Source of the DNA: Sphingomonas aerophila | GTDB taxonomy: Bacteria; Pseudomonadota; Alphaproteobacteria; Sphingomonadales; Sphingomonadaceae | Assembly (NCBI RefSeq): GCF_014199305.1 | Contig: NZ_JACIJK010000002.1 | Span: 124,001 to 188,000 of the forward strand | Length of the DNA stretch: 64,000 nucleotides | Reading direction: 5' to 3' | In this document: piece after piece, positions 34,716 through 43,815 of the stretch | Layout of the letters: each line of letters begins with the position of its first letter | Numbering within the stretch: the stretch's first letter is position 1 | Notes under the pieces: generated by a model | What the model was told of the DNA's origin: nothing | The model's input: only the letters and a program-made list of their open reading frames with translations | Databases searched by the model: none | Position numbers and translations under genes: made by a program

Positions 34716-36976
34716 TGCGTGAAAAGGAACTGCGGCTCGCGCTGGTCTGCTACGGCGGGATCAGCCTTGCGGTCTATATGCATGGCATCACCAAGGAGGT
34801 ATGGCACCTTGCCCGCGCCAGCCAGGCCTTCTACGACGATGACCAGGCGATCGGCGCCACGGCGGCCGTGTATCGCGAGCTCTTGGCCGAGTTGCAGGAA
34901 CAGGGGCAGACGCGTCTTCGTGTTCTGGCGGACATCATCGCCGGCGCCAGTGCGGGCGGCATCAACGGCATCTTTCTGGGGCAAGCGATAGCCACCGGCC
35001 AGTCGCTCGACCCCCTGACCGACCTGTGGCTGCAAGCGGCCGATGTGGAGCAGCTGATTGACCCCGACGCGGCGCCGGCGTCACGCTACTCGAAGGCATG
35101 GGCACTGCCCCTCGCCTGGCTTGCCGCCGGGCGGAGCGCGCCCAGTGTCGAAGCCCTTGATGAAACGACCCAGGCCGAAGTGCGGGCCAAGCTGTCCCAT
35201 TTCGTGCGCTCCCGCTGGTTCGAACCGCCATTTGGCGGGGCAGCGCTGCTTCGACTGTTGCTGGACGCGCTTGGCGCGATGAAGGCCGGCCCGCGCGGCC
35301 CCAGGCTGCTGCCGCCGGGTCAGCCCCTGGACCTGTTCGTGACCGTGACGGACTTTTCGGGCCATCCGGAGCGGCTCCGCCTGAACTCACCCGCTGAGGT
35401 GGTCGAAACCGAACACCGTGTCGTGGTCGGCTTCTCGGATGCAGGCGACGGCACGGACACGCTCGCCGACCCGGCAGAGCTCGCCTTTGCCGCGCGGGCG
35501 ACGTCCAGCTTCCCCGGTGCCTTTCCGCCGTTTCAAGTGCGTGAGCTTGACGGGGTTCTCGAGGAGCGGCACGCCGAATGGCCGGGACGCGACGCCTTTC
35601 TTTCCCGCGTACTGCCGCGGGCAACGGCGGCGAACGCCGTGGACAAGGTGTCGCTGATCGACGGGTCCGTGCTGGCGAACGCACCCTTCCGCCCAGCAAT
35701 CGAAGCGCTCGCCGAGCGCCCTGCGCGGCGACAGGTTGACCGGCGCTTCGTGTATGTGGACCCGTCGCCAGGCATCAAGTTGGGCCTTCGAGGCACGGGG
35801 GAGAACCCGGGGTTCTTCCAGACCATCCTGGGTGCAATCAGCGAACTTCCCCGGCAGCAGCCAATCCGTGACAACCTTGAAACCCTGTCCGACCGCTCGG
35901 CCCGGATCGACCGGATGCGTGATGTCCTGTCGGCGGTTCGGCCAGAGGTGGAAGCTCAGATCGATCGGCTGTTCGGCCGCACCCTGTTTCTCGACCGGCC
36001 TACCCCGGCCAGGCTTGCATCCTGGCGCAAACGTGCGCTGGAGGGCGCGATCGCGCAGGCAGGCTATGCCTATTCGGCTTATCGCCACTTGAAACACGCC
36101 CATGTGGTCGACGCGATCACGCGATTGTTGCACCTGGCTGCAGGTCAGGAAGTCAGGCTGCCCGACATGCGCGGCGCGGTGGCGAAGCTTGCAATCGAGC
36201 GAGGTTATGGTGGGGGCGGAGCAGCCGAGATCGACTTTCTGCGCCAGCTCGATCTTGGCTACCGGTTGCGACGGCTGCGGCTGCTCGCCCGGCGTCTCGC
36301 CGATCTCGAAATGGAGAACAACGACGCGACCGCGCTAGCCCCGGCGCGCGAAGCGATCTACGGCGCGCTCGCAAATTATCTCGACCTGCAACGCACGCCC
36401 TCGCTGGCAGAGCTTCGCAGCCAGGCGCGGGCCGCCCAAGATGATGCCGGAGCAGCCGTGGATCAGCTTGCGGCGACACTCGCGCTGCAACGCTTGGACG
36501 CAGAAACCGACAACCGACTTGCCGAAGGGCTTGCCGGGATCGACCGAATGGCGCGGCGTGCGTTGCTGCTGACCTATCTCGGGTTTCCGTTCTACGATGT
36601 CGCGACGCTGCCCCTGCTCCAGGGCGAAGGGCTGGACGAGTTCGATCCGATCCTTGTCGACCGTATCTCTCCCGATGACGCGGTCGCCATCCGTAGGGGG
36701 GGCGCAGCCGCCACACTGAAAGGCATCCAGTTCGGCAGCTTTGGCGCGTTCTTCAGCCGGGCTTATCGCGAAAACGACTATCTTTGGGGTCGCCTTCATG
36801 GGGCAGACCGGCTGGTCGACATCGTCGTGTCCACCCTGCCGGCCAACGTCGCGCGGAAACCGGGCCGCGTCACGGCGCTGAAACGGGCGGCGTTTCTGGC
36901 CATTCTGGACGAGGAACAAGGCCGGTTGTCGGCGATCCCGCACCTGTTCAAGCAACTCCGGGCGGAAATCGGCTAA
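34715..36976 (+). CDS. Patatin-like phospholipase (patatin-related, long form)
   Basis: The 753-residue protein has an N-terminal patatin core: the oxyanion region RLALVCYGGISLAVYMHGI (7-25), the nucleophile elbow GASAG (S79) and the catalytic Asp in LIDGSVLANAPF, where the usual DGG is DGS. The remaining half is mostly helical and not assignable. It fits the long patatin-related family (TIGR03607 type). It would act as an acyl hydrolase on phospholipids at the inner face of the membrane. It is coupled to the EEP gene and followed by lapA. Confidence 0.85.
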   Translation: MREKELRLALVCYGGISLAVYMHGITKEVWHLARASQAFYDDDQAIGATAAVYRELLAELQEQGQTRLRVLADIIAGASAGGINGIFLGQAIATGQSLDPLTDLWLQAADVEQLIDPDAAPASRYSKAWALPLAWLAAGRSAPSVEALDETTQAEVRAKLSHFVRSRWFEPPFGGAALLRLLLDALGAMKAGPRGPRLLPPGQPLDLFVTVTDFSGHPERLRLNSPAEVVETEHRVVVGFSDAGDGTDTLADPAELAFAARATSSFPGAFPPFQVRELDGVLEERHAEWPGRDAFLSRVLPRATAANAVDKVSLIDGSVLANAPFRPAIEALAERPARRQVDRRFVYVDPSPGIKLGLRGTGENPGFFQTILGAISELPRQQPIRDNLETLSDRSARIDRMRDVLSAVRPEVEAQIDRLFGRTLFLDRPTPARLASWRKRALEGAIAQAGYAYSAYRHLKHAHVVDAITRLLHLAAGQEVRLPDMRGAVAKLAIERGYGGGGAAEIDFLRQLDLGYRLRRLRLLARRLADLEMENNDATALAPAREAIYGALANYLDLQRTPSLAELRSQARAAQDDAGAAVDQLAATLALQRLDAETDNRLAEGLAGIDRMARRALLLTYLGFPFYDVATLPLLQGEGLDEFDPILVDRISPDDAVAIRRGGAAATLKGIQFGSFGAFFSRAYRENDYLWGRLHGADRLVDIVVSTLPANVARKPGRVTALKRAAFLAILDEEQGRLSAIPHLFKQLRAEIG

Positions 36977-37048
36977 ATGGGCGGCGCGCTCGCCCCCTAG
37001 GCAACCCGGTAATGTCGAGCTATCCCCCTCCCACTTGCCGGAGGACAG

Positions 37049-37399
37049 ATGCAGTTCCTGAAAATCCTGTTCTGGTGCCTGCTCGCCTTTGTCGCCGCCC
37101 TGTTCACCTATGGCAATTGGAACACGGTGCCTGTGCGGCTGTGGAGCGGGCTGATCGCCGATATCAACCTGCCCTTGCTACTTCTGATCACGTTCCTGGC
37201 CGGGCTCGTGCCGGCATTGGTCGGAAGCAGCTGGCGTCGGTGGCGGCTGCGACAGCGTCTCGCCGCCACTGAAGGGGCATTGGCTCAGGCCCAAGCTGCC
37301 CTTTCCCCGCCTGCTCCGGTCATCGTCGCACATGAGCCGGCGATCGCGCCCCTCCACGTTACGCCGGCAACGCCGGACGTGCCGCCCGACCCCGCATGA
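37049..37399 (+). CDS. lapA: LapA-domain inner-membrane protein
   Basis: The 116-residue protein has two membrane spans (about 1-22 and 42-62), with the family's TYGNWNTVPVRLW between them, then a cytosolic coiled-coil-like stretch (WRRWRLRQRLAATEGALAQAQAAL) and a Pro-rich tail. LapA works with LapB in E. coli to control LpxC and lipopolysaccharide synthesis; lapB is not in this window. A GGAGG precedes the start. The stop overlaps the pyrF start (ATGA), a linkage common in alphaproteobacteria. Confidence 0.85.
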   Translation: MQFLKILFWCLLAFVAALFTYGNWNTVPVRLWSGLIADINLPLLLLITFLAGLVPALVGSSWRRWRLRQRLAATEGALAQAQAALSPPAPVIVAHEPAIAPLHVTPATPDVPPDPA

Positions 37400-38067
37400 A
37401 CCCCGTCTTTGTCGCGATCGACACTCCTGATCTCGCCCAGGCGCAGGCGCTCGCGGCCGCCGTCGCGCATCATGTGGGTGGACTGAAGCTGGGCCTCGAG
37501 TTCTTCGCCGCCCATGGTGCTGGCGGCGTTGCCCAGCTTGCCGGGAGGGGATTGCCGATCTTCCTCGATCTCAAGCTCCACGACATTCCCAATACCGTCG
37601 GCAAGGCGGTGGCCGCCCTTGCGCCGCTGGCCCCCGCGCTGCTTACCGTTCACGCCGCAGGTGGACGGGCGATGCTGGCTGCGGCCCGAGCGGCTGCGCC
37701 GGCGTCAACGCGCGTGATCGCCGTAACAATGCTGACCAGCCTTGATGCCGGCGACCTGGCCGACACAGGCGTGATGGGCACCCCCGGTGATCATGTCCTC
37801 CGCCTTTCCGCGCTGGCGCGGGTGGCCGGTGTCGACGGCATTGTTTGTTCGGGCGAGGAGGTTGCCTCGGCGCGCCTATCCTGGCCCGACGCAACCTTGG
37901 TCGTCCCGGGCCTGCGCCCGGCCGACACCGCGCTCGGGGATCAGAAACGGGCGGTGACCCCGGCCGCCGCGCTCGCCGCGGGTGCCAGCGTGTTGGTCAT
38001 CGGCCGCCCGATTACCGAAGCCAGCGATCCCGCCGCGGCCGCACGCGCGATCGCCCGATCCCTGTAA
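37396..38067 (+). CDS. pyrF: Orotidine 5'-phosphate decarboxylase
   Basis: PyrF performs the last step of UMP synthesis. The 223-residue TIM barrel shows the catalytic array FLDLKLHDIPNTV with D58, K60 and D63, substrate-binding FVAIDTPD at the start, and VVPGLRP and VIGRPI phosphate-binding loops near the end. The length is normal. It is coupled to lapA by a four-base overlap and followed by a small ORF and the trp genes. Confidence 0.97.
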   Translation: MNPVFVAIDTPDLAQAQALAAAVAHHVGGLKLGLEFFAAHGAGGVAQLAGRGLPIFLDLKLHDIPNTVGKAVAALAPLAPALLTVHAAGGRAMLAAARAAAPASTRVIAVTMLTSLDAGDLADTGVMGTPGDHVLRLSALARVAGVDGIVCSGEEVASARLSWPDATLVVPGLRPADTALGDQKRAVTPAAALAAGASVLVIGRPITEASDPAAAARAIARSL

Positions 38068-38104
38068 GCACGCCACCGACACGCCGTTCGCGCGTTGTCG
38101 GGCC

Positions 38105-38347
38105 ATGCTGATCCAGGATCTCAACGAAGCTCGGGAATTGGTCGAGTCGGTTCGCGCCGCCGCCCGCGTACATAACCGCACTTGGGAGGCGCTCGTGCCC
38201 GACGCGTTCACCGTCAACCTCGCCGCCGAGGCTGAAGAGGAGCGCGCCTATGAGGAGATGGCGGCGGCCAAGCACGCGCTGCGCGATCATATCTGCCATG
38301 TTTACGGCCTTTCGATCCGGGAGCTCGCAAGTCTGGCAATGCCCTGA
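38105..38347 (+). CDS. Small hypothetical protein between pyrF and trpF
   Basis: The 80-residue protein from ATG 38105 is helical and acidic (LAAEAEEERAYEEMAAAKHAL), with a C-terminal CHVYGLSIRELASLAMP. There is no signal peptide. I do not recognise the family. It sits in the operon-like run, 37 bases after pyrF and 59 before trpF, and has normal composition for the region, so it is probably a real gene. Confidence 0.55.
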   Translation: MLIQDLNEARELVESVRAAARVHNRTWEALVPDAFTVNLAAEAEEERAYEEMAAAKHALRDHICHVYGLSIRELASLAMP

Positions 38348-38406
38348 ACCTGTTGGCCGCCTGATGCTTTCTTGACGAAGAGGGCCTCGCCCGCCACCTG
38401 CCCATC

Positions 38407-39042
38407 ATGCCCGTTCAAACCAAGATATGCGGCCTGTCCACCGCCGCGACGCTCGACGCGGCGATAGCGGGTGGCGCCAGCCATGTCGGCTTCGTGTTCT
38501 TTGCCCCTTCACCGCGCAATCTGTCGTTCGATTTGACTGCGGGGTTGGCCGCCCGCGTCCCGCCGCGGGTCGCCCGCGTCGGAGTATTCGTCGATCCGGA
38601 CGACGCGCTGATCGATGCTGCGATCGCGGTGGGCCGGCTGGACGCCATCCAGCTTCACCGAACCGCTCCCGCCCGCGTCGCAGCCTTGCGCGGTCGCACT
38701 GGTCTAGAAACCTGGGCCGCGGTGCCGATCAAGACGCGCGCGGATTTGGGCGCCGCCCGCTCGCTCGCTGGTGCGGCAGATCGCATCCTGTATGACGCCA
38801 AGACACCCGAAGGTGCCACGCTGCCCGGTGGCATGGGGGTGCGCTTCGACTGGGCGCTGCTTGACGGAGTGTCGCACCCACTCCCCTGGGCCATGTCGGG
38901 CGGGCTTGATTCGGCCAATGTTGCAGAGGCAATCCGCCGTACGGGCGCCACGCTCGTTGACGTGTCCTCGGGCGTGGAGAGCGCGCCCGGCGTTAAGGAT
39001 GTGGACAAGATTGCCGCCTTCCTTCAGGCGAGCGCGCGATGA
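38407..39042 (+). CDS. trpF: Phosphoribosylanthranilate isomerase
   Basis: TrpF catalyses the Amadori rearrangement in tryptophan synthesis. The 211-residue barrel starts with [20 protein letters not shown], with the catalytic C8, and contains [25 protein letters not shown], the LYDAKTPEG loop and [14 protein letters not shown], all standard. The stop overlaps trpB by four bases (ATGA). trpD and trpC are not nearby, so the pathway genes are split. Confidence 0.96.
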   Translation: MPVQTKICGLSTAATLDAAIAGGASHVGFVFFAPSPRNLSFDLTAGLAARVPPRVARVGVFVDPDDALIDAAIAVGRLDAIQLHRTAPARVAALRGRTGLETWAAVPIKTRADLGAARSLAGAADRILYDAKTPEGATLPGGMGVRFDWALLDGVSHPLPWAMSGGLDSANVAEAIRRTGATLVDVSSGVESAPGVKDVDKIAAFLQASAR

Positions 39043-40268
39043 ACGTCCCAAACTCCTTCCGTACGCTGCCCGATGAACGCGGCCATTTCGGTGACTATGG
39101 CGGTCGGTATGTCGCCGAGACGCTGATGCCGCTGGTCCTCGACCTCGACCGCGAATACCGCGCGGCTAAGGCTGATCCGGCGTTCCAGGCCGAGTTTGAC
39201 GACCTGCTCGAACATTATGTCGGTCGCCCGAGCCCGCTCTACTATGCGGAACGGCTCACCGAAGCGCTGCGCGCGTCCGCGCCGGACGGCATGGGTGCCG
39301 AGGTCTGGTTCAAGCGTGACGAGCTGAACCACACTGGCGCGCACAAGATCAACAACTGCATCGGCCAGATCCTGCTTGCCCGGCGCATGGGCAAGACCCG
39401 GATCATCGCGGAGACCGGCGCCGGCCAGCATGGTGTAGCAACCGCCACCGTATGCGCGCGCTTTGGCCTGCCTTGCGTCATCTACATGGGTGCCAAGGAC
39501 GTCGAGCGCCAGCAGCCCAACGTGTTCCGGATGAAGCTGCTTGGCGCAGAAGTGCGGCCGGTGACGAGCGGTGCTCACACCCTGAAGGACGCGATGAACG
39601 AGGGCATGCGCGACTGGGTCGCCAACGTCCACGACACTTTCTACATCATCGGCACTGCTGCTGGCCCGCACCCTTATCCGGAACTCGTCCGCGACTTTCA
39701 GTCGGTGATCGGCCGCGAGGCGCGTGAGCAAATGCTGTCGCGAACCGGCCGACTGCCTGACCTGCTGGTTGCCGCCATCGGCGGCGGCTCGAACGCGATC
39801 GGCCTGTTCCATCCTTTCCTGGACGATGCCGAGGTGGCCATGCTGGGGGTCGAGGCCGCTGGCGAAGGGCTCGACAAGCGTCATGCCGCTTCGCTTGCGG
39901 GCGGATCACCCGGCGTTCTCCACGGCAACAAGACCTATCTGCTGCAAGACGACGACGGGCAGATCACGGAAGCGCACTCGATCAGCGCTGGCCTCGACTA
40001 CCCGGGCATCGGCCCGGAGCATGCCTGGCTGAAGGACATCGGCCGCGTCGAATATACGGCGGTGACCGACACCGAAGCGCTCGACGCTTTCCAGCTATTG
40101 TGTCGTACCGAGGGGATCATTCCGGCCCTTGAGCCCTCTCATGCCATCGCAGCGGTTGCCCGTAAGGCGCGGGAGATGCGGCATGATCAGGTGATCCTGG
40201 CCAATCTATGCGGCCGGGGCGACAAGGACATCTTTACGGTCGCCCACGCACTCGGGGTAGCGATATGA
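39039..40268 (+). CDS. trpB: Tryptophan synthase beta subunit
   Basis: TrpB condenses indole and serine using PLP. The 409-residue protein has the PLP lysine K103 in [10 protein letters not shown], the phosphate-binding GGGSNA and the AETGAGQHG loop. The N-terminal [18 protein letters not shown] is typical. It overlaps trpF at the start. Its stop overlaps a 28-codon ORF that bridges to trpA, and a hairpin begins three bases after the stop. Confidence 0.97.
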   Translation: MNVPNSFRTLPDERGHFGDYGGRYVAETLMPLVLDLDREYRAAKADPAFQAEFDDLLEHYVGRPSPLYYAERLTEALRASAPDGMGAEVWFKRDELNHTGAHKINNCIGQILLARRMGKTRIIAETGAGQHGVATATVCARFGLPCVIYMGAKDVERQQPNVFRMKLLGAEVRPVTSGAHTLKDAMNEGMRDWVANVHDTFYIIGTAAGPHPYPELVRDFQSVIGREAREQMLSRTGRLPDLLVAAIGGGSNAIGLFHPFLDDAEVAMLGVEAAGEGLDKRHAASLAGGSPGVLHGNKTYLLQDDDGQITEAHSISAGLDYPGIGPEHAWLKDIGRVEYTAVTDTEALDAFQLLCRTEGIIPALEPSHAIAAVARKAREMRHDQVILANLCGRGDKDIFTVAHALGVAI

Positions 40269-40351
40269 CTGCCCGCTTGGTCAAGCGGGCTGCGTCTGGC
40301 TTTGCAGGCGGCGCCGTGACCGGAGTCCATCGGCGGGGGGTCCGGTCTTGA
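40265..40351 (+). other. 28-codon bridging ORF between trpB and trpA
   Basis: An ATG at 40265 overlaps the trpB stop (ATGA) and the frame ends at TGA 40349-40351, overlapping the TTG start of trpA (TTGA). It therefore fills the intercistronic gap without an untranslated base. The peptide ([20 protein letters not shown]... then Arg-rich) has no known motif. It may serve translational coupling and not encode a functional peptide. Confidence 0.35.
40271..40290 (+). other. Intercistronic hairpin after trpB
   Basis: GCCCGCTT (40271-40278) pairs perfectly with AAGCGGGC (40283-40290) around the GGTC loop, starting two bases after the trpB stop. No T-run follows, so it is more likely an mRNA stability or translation element than a terminator. 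Confidence 0.55.
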
Positions 40352-41139
40352 GCCGCCTTTCCGGTGCCTTCCGTCCAGACCGGCCCGCCCTGGTCGCCTT
40401 CATCACGGCTGGCGACGGCGATACAGCCGCTTTGCTCGACGCCCTTGTTGGGGGCGGTGCGGATGTCATCGAACTCGGCATGCCCTTCACGGACCCGATG
40501 GCGGACGGTCCTGCAATCCAGGCAGCAAACATTCGCAGCCTCGCCGCGGGCACAACAACCGCCGGCATCCTGTTGCTCGCACGCGATTTTCGGGCGCGGC
40601 ACCCGCATGTTCCCCTTGTCCTGATGGGCTATGCCAATCCCATGCTGCGCCGTGGTCCGGACTGGTTCGGGCTGGCGGTCGCTGACGCCGGCGTCGACGG
40701 CATCATCTGCGTCGACATCCCGCCCGAGGAGGACGACGCACTTGGCCCGGCTCTGCGCAGTCGCGGCGTCGCCTCGATACGACTTGCCACTCCCACGACC
40801 GACTCAGCACGCTTGCCTCAGGTGCTGAACGGCGCGGATGGCTTCCTTTACTATGTCTCGGTCGCCGGGATCACAGGCCTGCAACAGGCCGCGCAGGCGT
40901 CGATCGAGGATGCCGTTTCCCGGCTGAAAGCGTCAACTGCCCTTCCGGTCGCGGTCGGCTTTGGCGTTCGTACGCCCGAACAGGCCGCCGCCATTGCGCG
41001 CGTTGCCGACGGCGTTGTCGTGGGTTCCGCCATCGTCGAACTGATCGAGCGGCACGGCATCAACGCCCCCGAGCACGTCCAGTCCTATGTCAGCAGCTTG
41101 TCGGAAGCCATTGCTTCTGCTCGAAAGGTTCCAGCATGA
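40348..41139 (+). CDS. trpA: Tryptophan synthase alpha subunit
   Basis: TrpA cleaves indole-3-glycerol phosphate and passes indole to TrpB. The 263-residue barrel has catalytic E42 in [10 protein letters not shown] and D53 in MADGP, the PEED loop and the phosphate-binding [10 protein letters not shown]. The start is TTG 40348, chosen because GGCGGGGGG lies 7-15 bases upstream and no in-frame ATG precedes it. The stop overlaps accD (ATGA). Confidence 0.95.
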   Translation: MSRLSGAFRPDRPALVAFITAGDGDTAALLDALVGGGADVIELGMPFTDPMADGPAIQAANIRSLAAGTTTAGILLLARDFRARHPHVPLVLMGYANPMLRRGPDWFGLAVADAGVDGIICVDIPPEEDDALGPALRSRGVASIRLATPTTDSARLPQVLNGADGFLYYVSVAGITGLQQAAQASIEDAVSRLKASTALPVAVGFGVRTPEQAAAIARVADGVVVGSAIVELIERHGINAPEHVQSYVSSLSEAIASARKVPA

Positions 41140-41990
41140 CCTGGCTCAACTCCGTCCGCAACGCATTGTCGTTCGGTGGCAAGAAGCCGCAAACGGACGA
41201 AAACCTCTGGCACAAGTGCAAGGGGTGCGGGCAGATGGTTTTCACCAAGGAGTTGGAGGAGAACCTCCACGTCTGCCCTCGGTGCGATCACCACGAGCGG
41301 ATCGGGCCTAAGCTGCGCATCCGCTTCACGCTGGACGAAGGATCGTGCGCCGAACTCCCCCCGCCCGAGGTGCCGCAGGACCCGCTGAAGTTCAGGGATA
41401 CAAAGCGGTATACGGATCGGCTCAAGACGGCGCGCGCCGATAACGGTGAACGCGACGCGCTGGTGAATGCGCGCGGCACCATCCTGGGCCATCCGGTCGT
41501 GCTGGGCGTGCAGGATTTCGGCTTCATGGGCGGATCCATGGGTCTCGCCGTCGGCGAGGCTTTCGTTCGCGGCGTCGAGGAAGCGATCCGCCTCGGCTGC
41601 CCTTATGTCATCTTCACCGCAGCCGGGGGCGCACGCATGCAGGAGGGCATCCTGTCGCTGATGCAGATGCCGCGCTCCACCGTTGCGATCCAGATGCTGC
41701 ACGATGCCGGGCTGCCCTATGTGGTCGTGATGACTGACCCCACCACCGGCGGCGTCACCGCGAGTTATGCGATGCTGGGCGACGTACAGATTGCCGAGCC
41801 CAATGCGCTGATCGGCTTCGCTGGGCAGCGCGTTATCGAGCAGACCATCCGTGAAAAGCTGCCCGAAGGCTTCCAGCGCTCCGAATATCTGTTGGAACAC
41901 GGCATGCTGGACATGGTCGTCCATCGCAGCGAGATGCGCGAGCGGCTGGCGACGGTGATCGGCTATCTCACCGCGTCCAAGGCGGCCTGA
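41136..41990 (+). CDS. accD: Acetyl-CoA carboxylase carboxyltransferase subunit beta
   Basis: AccD with AccA transfers carboxyl to acetyl-CoA for fatty-acid synthesis. The zinc ribbon is C28, C31, C47 and C50 (WHKCKGCG...VCPRC). The crotonase-fold core shows [22 protein letters not shown] and [12 protein letters not shown]. The 284-residue length is standard. It is coupled to trpA, and folC follows after 17 bases, the classic trpA-accD-folC arrangement. Confidence 0.97.
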   Translation: MTWLNSVRNALSFGGKKPQTDENLWHKCKGCGQMVFTKELEENLHVCPRCDHHERIGPKLRIRFTLDEGSCAELPPPEVPQDPLKFRDTKRYTDRLKTARADNGERDALVNARGTILGHPVVLGVQDFGFMGGSMGLAVGEAFVRGVEEAIRLGCPYVIFTAAGGARMQEGILSLMQMPRSTVAIQMLHDAGLPYVVVMTDPTTGGVTASYAMLGDVQIAEPNALIGFAGQRVIEQTIREKLPEGFQRSEYLLEHGMLDMVVHRSEMRERLATVIGYLTASKAA

Positions 41991-42007
41991 CCCCCCCCGG
42001 GGCGATC

Positions 42008-43312
42008 ATGCCCGACCACGCCATCTCCACGCATCCCGCCGTGCAGGCGCAACTGGATCGGCTTGCTCGCTTGTCGCCGGGTGTCGACACGCTGGGGCTC
42101 GACCGGATCGCGCGCCTGCTGGCGCGGTTGGGCGACCCGCATCTCAGCATGCCGCCGGTGTTCCATGTTGCTGGGACCAACGGGAAGGGGTCGACCTGCG
42201 CTTTCCTTCGCGCCGCGATCGAGGCCGCAGGTCATTCAGTGCACGTCTATTCGAGCCCGCATCTCGTCCGTTTCAACGAGCGGATCAGGCTGGCTGGGCA
42301 ACTGATCGAGGATGAACTGCTTGCCGCCCTGCTGGCCGAAGTGCTCGACCATGCGGACGGTATCGACGCCAGTTTCTTCGAGGTGACGACAGCAGCCGCG
42401 TTTTTGGCGTTCGCCCGCACTCCCGCCGCGGCCACGATCGTGGAGGTGGGGCTGGGTGGCCGGCTGGACGCTACGAACCTCGTCGTCCCCGCCGTGACCG
42501 GCATTGCCGCGCTCGGCTACGACCACCAGCAATTCCTCGGCACACGGCTGACCGACATCGCGGCCGAGAAAGCCGGGATCGCCAAGCCCAACGTGCCGGT
42601 TGTGACGATGGATTATCCTGCACCGGTCACAGCGCGCATTGCCGAGATCGCGGCTGCTGTGAGCGCGCCGGTATTGGCGCGCGGCTCCGCCTGGTTCAGC
42701 GAAACCGCCCGGACGACAATGCGGTATCACGACGCGGGGTTTGCCGTCGTGACACGCCGGCCCCGTCTGGTCGGGGCTCACCAGTCCCGCAACCTGGCGC
42801 TTGCGGTTGCGATGCTGCGGCATCAGGGCGCGCTCTCGGTGCCCGAGGCCGCGCTACGGGCCGCGGCGGATTGGGCAAGCTGGCCCGCACGAATGCAGCG
42901 TCTTTCCGAAGGTCCGCTAGTGCGTCTGTTACCCACCGGCTCAGAGTTGTGGCTAGACGGGGCACACAATCCGTCGGCAGCTGCGCCGGTCGCGCGCGCC
43001 CTGCGCACCATCGCACAGGGCCGGCCGGTTACCCTGATCCTGGGCATGCTCGCGAACAAGGACGCGGCAGGCGTTCTGCGCCACCTGGCTCCGGGTGCTC
43101 ATAGCCTGATCGCCGTTCCGATACCCGGTCACGAGCATCATGTTCCCGCGAAGCTTGCCGAACTGGCTGAGCAGTTCGGAGTTCCCGCGACCTTCGCGCC
43201 AGACGTCGCCACGGCGCTGCAACGAGTGGAGCGGCCCGGCCCCGTTCTGGTGGCCGGATCACTGTACCTTGCAGGGTCCGTGCTCGCCGCCAATGACGAG
43301 GCTCCCGACTAG
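42008..43312 (+). CDS. folC: Bifunctional folylpolyglutamate / dihydrofolate synthase
   Basis: FolC ligates glutamate to dihydropteroate and folates. The 434-residue Mur-ligase-fold enzyme has the P-loop VAGTNGKGST (54-63), the YSSPHLVRFNERI substrate loop, the VEVGLGGRLDATN motif and WLDGAHNPSA in the C-terminal domain. Order and length are standard. It closes the trp-acc-fol run; DUF6628 follows after a short gap. Confidence 0.96.
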   Translation: MPDHAISTHPAVQAQLDRLARLSPGVDTLGLDRIARLLARLGDPHLSMPPVFHVAGTNGKGSTCAFLRAAIEAAGHSVHVYSSPHLVRFNERIRLAGQLIEDELLAALLAEVLDHADGIDASFFEVTTAAAFLAFARTPAAATIVEVGLGGRLDATNLVVPAVTGIAALGYDHQQFLGTRLTDIAAEKAGIAKPNVPVVTMDYPAPVTARIAEIAAAVSAPVLARGSAWFSETARTTMRYHDAGFAVVTRRPRLVGAHQSRNLALAVAMLRHQGALSVPEAALRAAADWASWPARMQRLSEGPLVRLLPTGSELWLDGAHNPSAAAPVARALRTIAQGRPVTLILGMLANKDAAGVLRHLAPGAHSLIAVPIPGHEHHVPAKLAELAEQFGVPATFAPDVATALQRVERPGPVLVAGSLYLAGSVLAANDEAPD

Positions 43313-43380
43313 GGCCGCTTTTGCGATTGACTATCAATAGCGCATGGGGCGAGGTTTGGCGATCAGCCGGAGTCGCGTTC

Positions 43381-43815
43381 ATGACCAGCCTGCAACTCGC
43401 CATCACGCTCCCCAGGCTCGCGCCTGCGTGCCCCAATGCGGCGCTGGCGCTGTTCGCAGTTCGGCGGATGGGCGCTCATGGCCTCGACGACGCCCATGCT
43501 GCCGAGGCGATGCTGGCCGGGTTCGGGCAGCAGTTCCGCCGTCCCCTCCTCTGCACTCGCGCGTTCATGGCCGATCTGTCGGCGTCGGCGACGGGCCCGA
43601 TCGCCATTGCGCCATGTTGCTGCAGGCGCATGACGGCGGCGGAGGCTGCCTTGATCGGCGTGCTGTCACGCGCAGAGGCTGACCCCGCACGCGCCCACCT
43701 GCTCTTGGCCGATCTGATGGGCCGGCGCCGGGCGGACGGCGTTCTTGCCAGCGCGACCGCTATGACCCTCGCCTTCGCTGACGAGGGCCGCCCGATCGGC
43801 GGCCGGCCTAGCTGA
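43381..43815 (+). CDS. DUF6628-family protein (sphingomonad-type)
   Basis: From ATG 43381 the product has 144 residues. The block ALFAVRRMGAHGLDDAHAAEAMLAGFG, ATGPIAIAPCCCRRMTAAEAALI and RAHLLLADLMG matches what I know as DUF6628, found mainly in sphingomonads. A triple-Cys PCCCRRMT motif is its most striking feature and could bind metal. An upstream frame to 43321 lacks support. The function is unknown. The 3' end overlaps the convergent permease gene by eight bases. Confidence 0.75.
   Translation: MTSLQLAITLPRLAPACPNAALALFAVRRMGAHGLDDAHAAEAMLAGFGQQFRRPLLCTRAFMADLSASATGPIAIAPCCCRRMTAAEAALIGVLSRAEADPARAHLLLADLMGRRRADGVLASATAMTLAFADEGRPIGGRPS

Noticed and set aside
36977-37010. GGGCG...CGCCC hairpin after the patatin gene as a terminator
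   Set aside because: The stem is short and no T-run follows; lapA may be read from the same transcript.
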